NCBI GenBank assembly: GCA_945860335.1
Contig: CAMAQW010000110.1
Span: forward strand, 1-5,976
Source: Sediminibacterium ginsengisoli
GTDB taxonomy: Bacteria > Bacteroidota > Bacteroidia > Chitinophagales > Chitinophagaceae
Direction of reading: 5' to 3'
DNA: 5,976 nucleotides
Within the stretch, counting starts at the first letter, position 1. Every line of letters begins with the position of its first letter. Positions 1 to 5,794 of the stretch are shown one piece after another. Both the position numbers and the translations under genes were made by a program. The notes under the pieces were generated by a model. It searched no databases. It was given only the letters and a program-made list of their open reading frames with translations, and had not been told where the DNA came from.

Positions 1-1673
1 CTACTTGCAGAAGTTTGAACTGTTGGTGCGCTTTTTACAACAAGCACAGCTGCATTACTCGTAACGTTATTACCGCAACTATTTGATACTACAACTTTAT
101 AAGTTGCTGCATCTGAACTAGCAACAGAAGCAATGGTGTAAGAGCTAGAAGTAGCATTATTAATAGCAACATCATTTTTTAACCACTGATAAGATTGTGT
201 ATTATTAGCAGCAACAGAAAGTGAAAAGCTTGAAGCACTGCAAGTTTCTGTTAATGCAGTTGGATGCGTTTGAATGGTAGGTGCATCAAGTACTGTTACA
301 TTAAATTCATTACTGCTAATAGTTGGGGTACATCCATTATTTACGGTAACAAAATATCTCCCAGCTTTATTTGTTTGAATATTACTAATATTTAGCTGCG
401 AAGAAGTTTGACCGCTAATTGCACTACCATTAAAATACCATTGATAGGTTGGGTTAATGCTCCCTAAATTGGTAATTGTGGTTGTAACTAATAAACTAGT
501 ATTTATACAAACACTTTGGTTGCTGATTGTAGCAATTGATGGTGTTGTAATTAGTTGAATGGTTACATTCTGATTATTTGTAGCGGAGCTAGTAGATCCA
601 CAACTATTGGTAACTGTGAATGAATAGGTGCCTGCATTTGCAGCCTGAAAATTAGGAACAACTAATGTTGCGCCATTTCCATTGGGTACAGCAGTTCCAT
701 TTAACGCCCATGCATACGTTAAGTTGTTATCTCCATTTGGAACAACGGTTGCAACTAATGAAGCAGTAGCACCGGCGCATACGTTAGTAGGTGCCGAAAT
801 ACTTGTTATGCTTGGTTTATCTTTAATCGTTACCTGTGCAGTTCCACTAGTGCTATTGCCGCAATCATTTGTTGCAACAAAAGTGTAAACGCCTGCATTG
901 GATGCAGCAACAGATGGAATCGTGAGTGTTTTTGTTGTGTTGCCAATGTCTACTCCATCTTTTTGCCATTTGTAACTTGTGGCACTAATAACATCTGCAT
1001 TTAATGTTAGGGTTGCGCCAGCGCATAGAACGTTAGTAGGATTAGGATTTACTGTTATGGAAGGTTTTTGGTTAACGTTTAATTGAAAATCCGAACTCGT
1101 TATATTTCCACAACCATTTGATAAGGTAACTGAATACAAAGCAGCGTCACCAGATTGAATATTTGATAAAGTATATGTTGCAGCGTTTGCATTCGAAATA
1201 ATTGAAGCTCCTTTTTTCCATTGATACGTAATTGTGCCCCCGCCATTATCGTTTCCACTTACTTGAATAGTGTAATTACTGCCAGTGCAAATAGTTTGAG
1301 GACTAGTTGAAAAACTAGTAATACTTGGCTTATCCTTTAGTGTTAATCTGATATCAGCAGATTGAGTAGGTGTATTACATGCATTACTTACCCTTACAAA
1401 ATAAACATCTGCATCTGATTGCTGGAAGTTAGTTATATCGTATTTAAAGTTAGTTGCATTTGGAATAGCGGACCCATTTTTAAACCATGCATACGTTAAT
1501 GGTGAACCACCAGGTGAAGTGGCTGTTACTTGTAACGAAATGCTGCTTCCCGCACAAACTGCTGTGCTAGACGTTATATTGCTAATTGTTGGGCAAGTTT
1601 GAGCAAATAACATACTTGAAATGGTAATCAATGTAATTGTTAAAATTGCTCGTATTTGTAATGATAACTTCAT
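1..1673 (-). CDS. Secreted multi-domain Ig-like surface protein (3' end outside window)
   Basis: This frame is open from the ATG at 1673 to the window edge, giving 557 codons without a stop, so the gene is partial at its C-terminus. Residues 1-25 form a signal peptide (MKLSLQIR, hydrophobic core, SSMLFAQ), with likely cleavage before or near Q25. After it come six complete Ig-like domains of 83-91 residues and the start of a seventh. Each domain has an early Cys, a central Y-x-W, a late Y-x-x-x-(V/A)-x-N-x-C, and 54-59 residues between the two Cys, as in a disulfide-pinned Ig fold. The protein is Ser/Thr/Asn-rich, typical of extracellular adhesins in Bacteroidetes. It starts 30 bp after a PorP/SprF-family gene, so it is probably co-transcribed. 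By analogy with SprB-type adhesins I infer export by the type IX system and a C-terminal sorting domain beyond the window. Ligand and exact role are unknown. There is no SD sequence before the start. Confidence 0.9.
   Translation of the reverse strand, partial: MKLSLQIRAILTITLITISSMLFAQTCPTISNITSSTAVCAGSSISLQVTATSPGGSPLTYAWFKNGSAIPNATNFKYDITNFQQSDADVYFVRVSNACNTPTQSADIRLTLKDKPSITSFSTSPQTICTGSNYTIQVSGNDNGGGTITYQWKKGASIISNANAATYTLSNIQSGDAALYSVTLSNGCGNITSSDFQLNVNQKPSITVNPNPTNVLCAGATLTLNADVISATSYKWQKDGVDIGNTTKTLTIPSVAASNAGVYTFVATNDCGNSTSGTAQVTIKDKPSITSISAPTNVCAGATASLVATVVPNGDNNLTYAWALNGTAVPNGNGATLVVPNFQAANAGTYSFTVTNSCGSTSSATNNQNVTIQLITTPSIATISNQSVCINTSLLVTTTITNLGSINPTYQWYFNGSAISGQTSSQLNISNIQTNKAGRYFVTVNNGCTPTISSNEFNVTVLDAPTIQTHPTALTETCSASSFSLSVAANNTQSYQWLKNDVAINNATSSSYTIASVASSDAATYKVVVSNSCGNNVTSNAAVLVVKSAPTVQTSAS
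30..1598 (-). repeat. Array of six tandem Ig-like domains (protein-level repeat)
   Basis: Approximate domain boundaries, reading leftward, are 1598-1332, 1331-1068, 1067-819, 818-546, 545-285 and 284-30. A seventh begins at 29 and leaves the window. The Cys pairs are residues 40/99, 129/188, 217/271, 299/358, 389/448 and 478/533. Domains 2, 3 and 4 each open with KPSIT. Domains 6 and 7 open with APT. DNA identity between units is low, so these look like old duplications kept as a protein fold rather than recent DNA repeats. Confidence 0.85.
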
Positions 1674-1703
1674 AAGAAAAAGTACTTGAATTATTTATTA
1701 TGC

Positions 1704-2738
1704 TTACTTGAAACAACTTACGTGTCTCTTTGCAAGTGTATTGTCTTCTGTGGGGCGAGAAAAAAGAAATTGAATCCCAACTTCAAATGCGTTTGCATTT
1801 TGTACATATGAAATATTGGGCGCAATTGAAAAATTATAGGTAAAGGACGCTTTGATAACGTTCATATTTAAATTCACAAATGGCGATATAGAATTGTTTA
1901 ATACATATACACCTCCTACGTCAAAGCCAATATAGTTGTCATAATCGGGAAGTATTTGGATTGCTCCCACTATTGAAGTTGAAGATTGAGTTGCTCTAAC
2001 TGAATGTAGTCCACCAAAAAAAACTTGACTGTAATCAGATAACACTTTCGAGTATCCTAATTGATAGTTAAAGGTGAGCCCCTCTCTTGTAGCAAGTTTT
2101 AGTGGGTCTTTGCTAGATTGATTTAAATTATACATCGAAAATCCAGCAGTAAAAGATTCTTCTTCACTAACTGAATTGTAAAGAATACCTGAATTGATGT
2201 CTACATAATTTGCATTGATAATTTGAATAGGTTCGTTATTTGGTAATTGTGATGAGTAGCCCAGAATGTCAAATTGATTTGGGAAAAGCAATTGTGTGTA
2301 ATCAATTCTTTTTGAATTGTACCTCCCCTGAAAACCGAGTGACAAGGATTTGCTTCCATCATAATTCAGTCCTTTAGAATAGGACATTGTTGCAGACATG
2401 GCCTGATGAGAATATACATCAAGGGTTTTGTGCGTATATGCGTTTACGCCAAATCCAAAAACATCATTATTTGGAACAAAATCTAATAGAGGACGCATTT
2501 GAAACGACGCATTGGTAAATGTAGAAGTAACTAACTTCGAATAGGACTGAGATCTATGCAGCGCATTGAATTTAAAGTCGTCGTCAATAAATCCTGCAAA
2601 GGATGGATTTATATTTAGCTGATTTTGCGAAAATTGAGTGAAAACTGGTAGCTGTGCGCTAGCAATTTTTGATTGCATGAATGCTACAAATAGCAATAGA
2701 ATCCCCAAGGGGACATAGCTGAACTTCCTTTTTTTCAT
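1704..2738 (-). CDS. PorP/SprF family type IX secretion system membrane protein
   Basis: This 344-aa protein has a signal peptide (MKKRK, hydrophobic stretch at about 10-21, likely cleavage after A28 in IASA|Q). The family signature follows directly: FTQFSQNQLNINPSFAG at 33-49 (compare Q-F-S-Q-y-x-x-N-x-x-x-x-N-P-A-y-A-G) and HRSQ at 61-64. The rest is alternating aromatic/polar segments such as LSLGFQGRYNSKR and FEVGIQFLF, consistent with an outer-membrane beta-barrel, and the length is normal for the family. PorP and SprF work with the type IX secretion/gliding machinery. SprF-like members are typically encoded beside the adhesin they help to export or attach, which matches the Ig-like gene 30 bp downstream. 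The ATG at 2738 is chosen because it gives a complete signal peptide. A polar tail (RPTEDNTLAKRHVSCFK) follows the last apparent beta strand. Family call is firm; the specific partner is inferred. Confidence 0.9.
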   Translation of the reverse strand: MKKRKFSYVPLGILLLFVAFMQSKIASAQLPVFTQFSQNQLNINPSFAGFIDDDFKFNALHRSQSYSKLVTSTFTNASFQMRPLLDFVPNNDVFGFGVNAYTHKTLDVYSHQAMSATMSYSKGLNYDGSKSLSLGFQGRYNSKRIDYTQLLFPNQFDILGYSSQLPNNEPIQIINANYVDINSGILYNSVSEEESFTAGFSMYNLNQSSKDPLKLATREGLTFNYQLGYSKVLSDYSQVFFGGLHSVRATQSSTSIVGAIQILPDYDNYIGFDVGGVYVLNNSISPFVNLNMNVIKASFTYNFSIAPNISYVQNANAFEVGIQFLFSRPTEDNTLAKRHVSCFK

Positions 2739-2836
2739 AATAAGATTGAAATACTAAAAATTACTAACCAAGTGAGTTTATAAAAATAAGTAATTAGGTG
2801 TTATTACGTAGTATTTCTCCCATATATATTTACTTA

Positions 2837-2856
2837 ATATAGAAAAATTTCTATAT
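2837..2856. promoter_or_regulatory. 20-bp perfect palindrome, possible operator
   Basis: Arms of 9 bp (ATATAGAAA at 2837-2845 and TTTCTATAT at 2848-2856) are perfectly complementary around a central AA. It lies about 100 bp upstream of the PorP/SprF start and 183 bp upstream of the SPFH start. The symmetry suits a dimeric DNA-binding protein. No regulator can be assigned, and AT-rich DNA produces such palindromes more readily than average. Confidence 0.4.
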
Positions 2857-2902
2857 ACAAGTGTCATATTGGCAGAATTATTGCTATCAAAGGCTTTTAC
2901 CC

Positions 2903-2942
2903 CAAAAAATGCCACATTTTTTGACCCAATTGGGCGTTTTTT
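2903..2942 (+). terminator. Overlapping hairpins, terminator-like
   Basis: CAAAAAATG (2903-2911) and CATTTTTTG (2915-2923) are perfect inverted repeats around CCA. CCCAATTGGG (2925-2934) is a perfect palindrome next to it. Alternatively AAAAAATGCC (2904-2913) can pair with GGCGTTTTTT (2933-2942) with one G-U wobble, which ends in six T's like an intrinsic terminator on the plus strand. No rightward gene lies upstream to be terminated, so it may block read-through, act in a leader, or be incidental. Confidence 0.3.
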
Positions 2943-2986
2943 ATTACATGAATCAGAGCGGATTTTTGCAAACTGAAATGCTAGTA

Positions 2987-3017
2987 TTTGGCGATCTTGT
3001 TTATTGTTATATCTTTA
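2987..3017 (+). promoter_or_regulatory. Candidate Bacteroidetes-type promoter for the SPFH operon
   Basis: TTTG at 2987-2990 is followed after 19 bp by TATCTTTA at 3010-3017. This matches the Bacteroidetes primary sigma pattern (TTTG at -33 and TAnnTTTG at -7) with one mismatch in the last base of the -7 element. Transcription would begin near 3023-3025, leaving a leader of only about 15 nt before the ATG at 3040. The assignment is from pattern and spacing only. Confidence 0.4.
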
Positions 3018-3035
3018 TGATATCAAAATAATATC
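3009..3035 (+). promoter_or_regulatory. Three ATATC boxes at 11-bp period, possible operator
   Basis: ATATC occurs at 3009-3013, 3020-3024 and 3031-3035, exactly 11 bp apart. The last two extend to ATATCAA. The set overlaps the proposed -7 element and the transcription start and stops 4 bp before the start codon, where a bound protein would block initiation. Tandem half-sites about one helical turn apart are typical of ribbon-helix-helix repressors, and one is encoded as the second gene of this operon, so autoregulation is a reasonable inference. Confidence 0.35.
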
Positions 3036-3039
3036 AATT

Positions 3040-3906
3040 ATGGAAAAATTACTTAAACCCCTTTCTGGCTACCGAGCAGCATTAATTGCATTAGTATCAT
3101 TTTTTATTGGCTTTGCACTCATTGTTGGTGGGGCACAACAAAATGAAGGAACCCAAGTTTTCTTTGGCGTACTGCTTTTAGCTGCGGCAGCTTTTTTAGT
3201 AAAAGGCCTCATGATTATTGATCCCAATTATAGTATTGTACTTACATTTTTTGGTAAATATGTGGGTACCGTTAGAGAAAATGGACTTCAATTTGTTAAT
3301 CCATTTTATAGCAAACTAAAAGTGTCTCTTCGTATGCAAAGTATTGAGAGCACCAAGTTAAAAGTGAATGACAAGCTTGGTAACCCCATCGAAATTGCTG
3401 CAGTTATTTTATACCAAATAGAGGATACTTACAAAGCGGTATTTGATGTAACAAGTTTTAATGATTATATCCGCAACCAAAGTGAAGCAGCTGTTCGTCA
3501 CTTGGCAACAACTTGCCCTTACGATAATATTGAGGATGAAAAAGCGCATGTTACTTTAAGAGATGGTGGTGAGCAGGTCATTGAAATGTTAGAACAAGAA
3601 CTTAATCAGCGTCTAAATAAAGCGGGCGTATTAGTTACAGAAGCGCGCATTAGTCATCTCGCTTATGCTGCAGAAATTGCGGGTGCCATGCTACAGCGCC
3701 AACAGGCAACAGCGATAGTTGCTGCCCGTACTAAAATTGTAGAAGGTGCTGTGGGTATGGTTGAAATGGCCCTTGCGATGTTATCAGAAAAAGATATTGT
3801 AGTATTAGATGATGATAAAAAAGCTGCGATGGTAAGTAATTTAATGGTGGTATTATGTGGTGAAAAAGCAGCGTCTCCTGTTTTAAATACAGGTAGCCTT
3901 TATTAA
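3040..3906 (+). CDS. SPFH/Band-7 domain membrane protein
   Basis: This 288-aa protein carries two hydrophobic segments near its N-terminus (about 11-31 and 39-60). An SPFH (stomatin/prohibitin/flotillin/HflK-C) domain follows at about 61-220: a start of DPNYSIVLTFFGKYVGTVRENGL type, FVNPFY (85-90), KVNDKLGNPIEIAAVILYQI, and a late LNKAGVLVTEARISHLAYA segment. The remainder (about 220-288) is Ala-rich and helical, without the long coiled coil of flotillins. SPFH proteins form membrane-bound oligomers that organise lipid domains or regulate proteases; this member's partner is unknown. The start is the ATG at 3040 rather than an in-frame TTG at 3004, because MEKLLKP leads straight into the membrane segments and the upstream stretch overlaps the proposed promoter. 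An Arc-like gene starts 17 bp after its stop, and the pair is probably one operon. Family call is strong, function open. Confidence 0.9.
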   Translation: MEKLLKPLSGYRAALIALVSFFIGFALIVGGAQQNEGTQVFFGVLLLAAAAFLVKGLMIIDPNYSIVLTFFGKYVGTVRENGLQFVNPFYSKLKVSLRMQSIESTKLKVNDKLGNPIEIAAVILYQIEDTYKAVFDVTSFNDYIRNQSEAAVRHLATTCPYDNIEDEKAHVTLRDGGEQVIEMLEQELNQRLNKAGVLVTEARISHLAYAAEIAGAMLQRQQATAIVAARTKIVEGAVGMVEMALAMLSEKDIVVLDDDKKAAMVSNLMVVLCGEKAASPVLNTGSLY

Positions 3907-3923
3907 TACTTTAAATCCTTTTT

Positions 3924-4121
3924 ATGTCTCTAAATAAAAAGACTTTTGTTTTACGTATTACCGAAGACATGTTTGCAAAACTGTCTAAGTGGGCCGATGA
4001 TGAATTTAGAAGTGTGAACGGACAAATTGAAATGATACTCGACAAAGCATTAAAAGATGCCGGCAGAAAAGCGGTTCAAAAAGAACAAGTATCATCTGAA
4101 AATTCTAAATTGCTTAAATGA
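3924..4121 (+). CDS. Arc-like ribbon-helix-helix protein
   Basis: This 65-aa protein has the ribbon-helix-helix layout: a short strand (KKTFVLRI, 5-12), helix A (EDMFAKLSKWADDEF), a turn RSVNGQI and helix B ending near KDAGRK. The RSVN-x-x-I turn and the helix after it closely resemble phage P22 Arc (RSVNSEI...), so dimerisation through the strand is expected. The last 17 or so residues are polar and probably flexible. Such proteins bind DNA as dimers and often repress their own operon. It sits 17 bp after the SPFH gene, and its TGA overlaps the ATG of the next gene (ATGA at 4118-4121), implying translational coupling. The strand lacks an Arc-like Asn (Val9 at that position), so its DNA specificity may differ. 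It resembles antitoxins of this fold, but no toxin gene is adjacent. I recall similar proteins beside SPFH genes in other bacteria; this is from memory. Confidence 0.85.
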   Translation: MSLNKKTFVLRITEDMFAKLSKWADDEFRSVNGQIEMILDKALKDAGRKAVQKEQVSSENSKLLK

Positions 4122-4957
4122 AAATGAAATCAATACTCGTATGTTTCATGTGTGTGCTTTTTGCAACTGCTACATTTGCGCAAACAATTACGGTTGGCAG
4201 TTTTAATGTCCGTTATGATAACCCACGTGATTCTGGTAATTTATGGAGTAGTAGACTTCCTAGAGTGGCTGCCCTGATTGATTTTCATGAATTTGACATT
4301 GTAGGTACCCAAGAAGGGTTACAGCATCAACTAGATGGTTTACAGGCCTTACTTCCGGGATATACTTATTACGGTATCGGAAGAGATGATGGTGCTTTTA
4401 AAGGAGAACACTCGGCTATATTTATAAAAAAAGATGCTTTTGCAATTCTGGACAATGGTGATTTTTGGTTATCCGAAACACCTACAAAACCTGGCTTTGG
4501 TTGGGATGCACGGATCAATCGAATTTGCTCTTGGGTACTGCTGCAACACAAAGTAACGAACAAAAAAATGTATTGTTTTAATGTACATTATGATCATCAG
4601 GCCATGCTTGCGCGTAAAGAAAGTTCTAAACTTATACTTGAAAAAATCAAAACGATTGCTGGTAATACACCTGTTATTTTAACCGGTGATTTTAATGGTG
4701 ATCATAGTTCAGAGTGGTATCAATTAATTGCGAATTCTGGTGTTTTATTGGATACCTACAAAAGGGTAGCTGTGCCCTATAAACCCAATGGTACTTTTCA
4801 GGGCTTTGGCCCCAATTTAAATCCGGACCAGGTAATTGATCATATTTTTACATCCTCTCATTTTACGGTTAGTAGGTGGGGCGTGTTAACGGATTCTTAT
4901 AATGGTAAATTTCCGTCGGATCATTTTCCGGTATTAACACGAATCACACTTAAATAA
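4118..4957 (+). CDS. Secreted endonuclease/exonuclease/phosphatase (EEP) family enzyme
   Basis: This 279-aa protein has a signal peptide (MKMKSILVCFMCVLFATATFA|Q, cleavage about 21/22) and then one complete EEP domain. Visible catalytic and metal-site motifs are N30 in GSFNVRYDN, E66 in GTQEGL, N155-V-H157 in FNVHYDH, D191-F-N193 in GDFNGD, D241-H242 in VIDHIF and S267-D268-H269 in PSDHFPV. All expected positions are present, so an active Mg-dependent phosphodiesterase or phosphomonoesterase is likely. WDARINR (129-135) and ARKESS (165-170) fit the EEP subgroup common in Bacteroidetes. The substrate cannot be read from sequence: nucleic acid, phospholipid or sugar phosphate are all possible. 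Export would place it in the periplasm or outside. Translation starts at the ATG overlapping the preceding stop; a second in-frame ATG at 4124 would shorten the signal peptide by only two residues. It is the last gene of the SPFH unit. Confidence 0.92.
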   Translation: MKMKSILVCFMCVLFATATFAQTITVGSFNVRYDNPRDSGNLWSSRLPRVAALIDFHEFDIVGTQEGLQHQLDGLQALLPGYTYYGIGRDDGAFKGEHSAIFIKKDAFAILDNGDFWLSETPTKPGFGWDARINRICSWVLLQHKVTNKKMYCFNVHYDHQAMLARKESSKLILEKIKTIAGNTPVILTGDFNGDHSSEWYQLIANSGVLLDTYKRVAVPYKPNGTFQGFGPNLNPDQVIDHIFTSSHFTVSRWGVLTDSYNGKFPSDHFPVLTRITLK

Positions 4958-4960
4958 AGG

Positions 4961-5005
4961 TTTTGCAGGCATAGGACCGTTATTTAACGGCCTAATTGTG
5001 CAAAA
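4961..5005 (+). ncRNA. Nested stem-loop in the intergenic leader (structured RNA candidate)
   Basis: TTTTGCA (4961-4967) pairs with TGCAAAA (4999-5005). After a symmetric 4x4 internal loop, TAGG (4972-4975) pairs with CCTA (4991-4994). After a bulged A, CCGTT (4977-4981) pairs with AACGG (4986-4990), closing a four-base loop. It starts 4 nt after the EEP stop codon, so it may protect or end that transcript, or belong to a leader of the proton-channel genes. No known riboswitch family is recognised. Confidence 0.35.
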
Positions 5006-5037
5006 GCTTTCTTAAATAACGAGGCTTTAGCATTTTT
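5003..5037 (+). terminator. Weak terminator-like hairpin after the SPFH-RHH-EEP operon
   Basis: AAAGCTTT (5003-5010) can pair with GAGGCTTT (5021-5028) as an 8-bp stem with two G-U pairs and a 10-nt loop. A four-base gap and a T5 run (5033-5037) follow. The stem is weak and the T-run is offset, so termination may be partial. Its strand also takes part in an alternative pairing with 4978-4987. Confidence 0.3.
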
Positions 5038-5098
5038 ATTCACAGGGCATTGCTTCTTTTGTAGAACCCACTAATTTTAAGGTAATCAAACCCATTGT

Positions 5099-5785
5099 AT
5101 GTTTTATTTATTACAAACAGACACCATTCAAAAAGCACTCGGTGCAGCTGCTGCAAGTACCCCAGAAAAAATTTCTATGCTGAGCTTATTAGAAAAGGGT
5201 GGCTGGATTATGTATCCCTTATATTTTTTACTCGTTGCCGCTATCTATGTTTTTGTAGAGCGTTTATTGGCTATAAATAAAGCTTCTAGAATTGAGCCCA
5301 ATTTTATGAATATTATTAGAGATAATATTGTAACGGGTAATGTGCAAGCAGCGCGCAACTTGGCAAAAAACACCAATAGTCCTGTGGCACGTATGATTGA
5401 TAAAGGTATTCAACGCATTGGAAAGCCATTAGACGCTATCGAAAAAAGTATGGAAAATGTGGGTCGCCTTGAAATGTACAATATGGAAAAAAACCTTTCT
5501 ATTTTATCACTCATTTCTGGTATCGCTCCAATGTTTGGATTTTTAGGAACCATTATTGGAATGGTGCAATTATTTTATGGCATCGCATCTACGGGAGAGT
5601 ATACGCTTAACACCATTGCAGGTGGTATTTATACAAAAATGATTACATCTGCTACGGGTTTAATTATTGGACTTATTGCATATGTTGGCTATAATTTTTT
5701 AAGTACCCAAATTGATAAGACTGCCAATAAAATGGAAGTAGCAAGTTCTGAATTCATTGATATTTTACAAGAACCCACTCGTTAA
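5099..5785 (+). CDS. MotA/TolQ/ExbB family proton channel protein
   Basis: This 228-aa inner-membrane protein has three predicted membrane segments: about 36-59 (GGWIMYPLYFLL...), 132-160 and 171-200. Between TM1 and TM2 lies a cytoplasmic stretch with SPVARMIDKGI and an N-V-G-R-L-E-M helix. The family core GIAPMFGFLGTIIGM (141-155) contains T151, corresponding to the channel Thr of E. coli ExbB, and ITSATGLIIGL (182-192) supplies the TM3 polar residues. ExbB/TolQ proteins form a pentamer around ExbD/TolR and use proton flow to drive TonB-dependent uptake or outer-membrane maintenance. An ExbD/TolR-type gene begins 9 bp after the stop, confirming the pairing. I cannot decide between ExbB and TolQ roles from this window, so no symbol is given. 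The start at 5099 gives a normal N-terminus (a short amphipathic lead before KGGWIM). No SD is visible. Confidence 0.93.
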   Translation: MFYLLQTDTIQKALGAAAASTPEKISMLSLLEKGGWIMYPLYFLLVAAIYVFVERLLAINKASRIEPNFMNIIRDNIVTGNVQAARNLAKNTNSPVARMIDKGIQRIGKPLDAIEKSMENVGRLEMYNMEKNLSILSLISGIAPMFGFLGTIIGMVQLFYGIASTGEYTLNTIAGGIYTKMITSATGLIIGLIAYVGYNFLSTQIDKTANKMEVASSEFIDILQEPTR

Positions 5786-5794
5786 TTTACCACA

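Larger units (their letters stand above)
2739..3039. other. Divergent intergenic region, 301 bp, no gene
   Basis: This AT-rich spacer separates the leftward PorP-adhesin unit from the rightward SPFH unit and must hold the control of both. I see no plausible short gene in it. It contains a 20-bp palindrome (2837-2856), a hairpin cluster (2903-2942), a candidate rightward promoter (2987-3017) and three 11-bp-spaced boxes (3009-3035), listed separately. I could not find a convincing TTTG / TAnnTTTG pair for the leftward gene. The best leftward -7-like site is at 2781-2788 (TATTTTTA on the minus strand) and lacks a TTTG at the right distance. Confidence 0.7.

Noticed and set aside
682..888. Plus-strand 68-codon open frame
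   Set aside because: It lies inside the minus-strand Ig-like gene, which has clear domain structure and no stop over 557 codons; the plus-strand peptide resembles nothing.
1..1673. Tandem DNA repeat or CRISPR-like array, suggested by recurring short words
   Set aside because: The recurrence comes from repeated Ig-like protein domains; no near-identical DNA units with regular spacers are present.
3004..3039. Upstream TTG start for the SPFH gene
   Set aside because: It adds 12 residues lacking family resemblance and overlaps the proposed promoter and repeat boxes; the ATG at 3040 fits better.
4369..4563. Minus-strand 64-codon open frame
   Set aside because: It is antisense to the EEP gene, whose catalytic motifs span the same bases.
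3924..4957. Toxin-antitoxin pair (RHH antitoxin plus EEP enzyme as toxin)
   Set aside because: The enzyme carries a signal peptide and a full EEP fold of ordinary size, so it should act outside the cytoplasm; no small toxin is adjacent.
5054..5061. TTCTTTTG as a -7 element for the proton-channel genes
   Set aside because: It has one mismatch and no TTTG about 19-21 bp upstream, too weak to call as a promoter.
5095..5280. Plus-strand 61-codon open frame in another phase
   Set aside because: It overlaps the start of the ExbB/TolQ-family gene; its Cys/Arg-rich translation is not protein-like.
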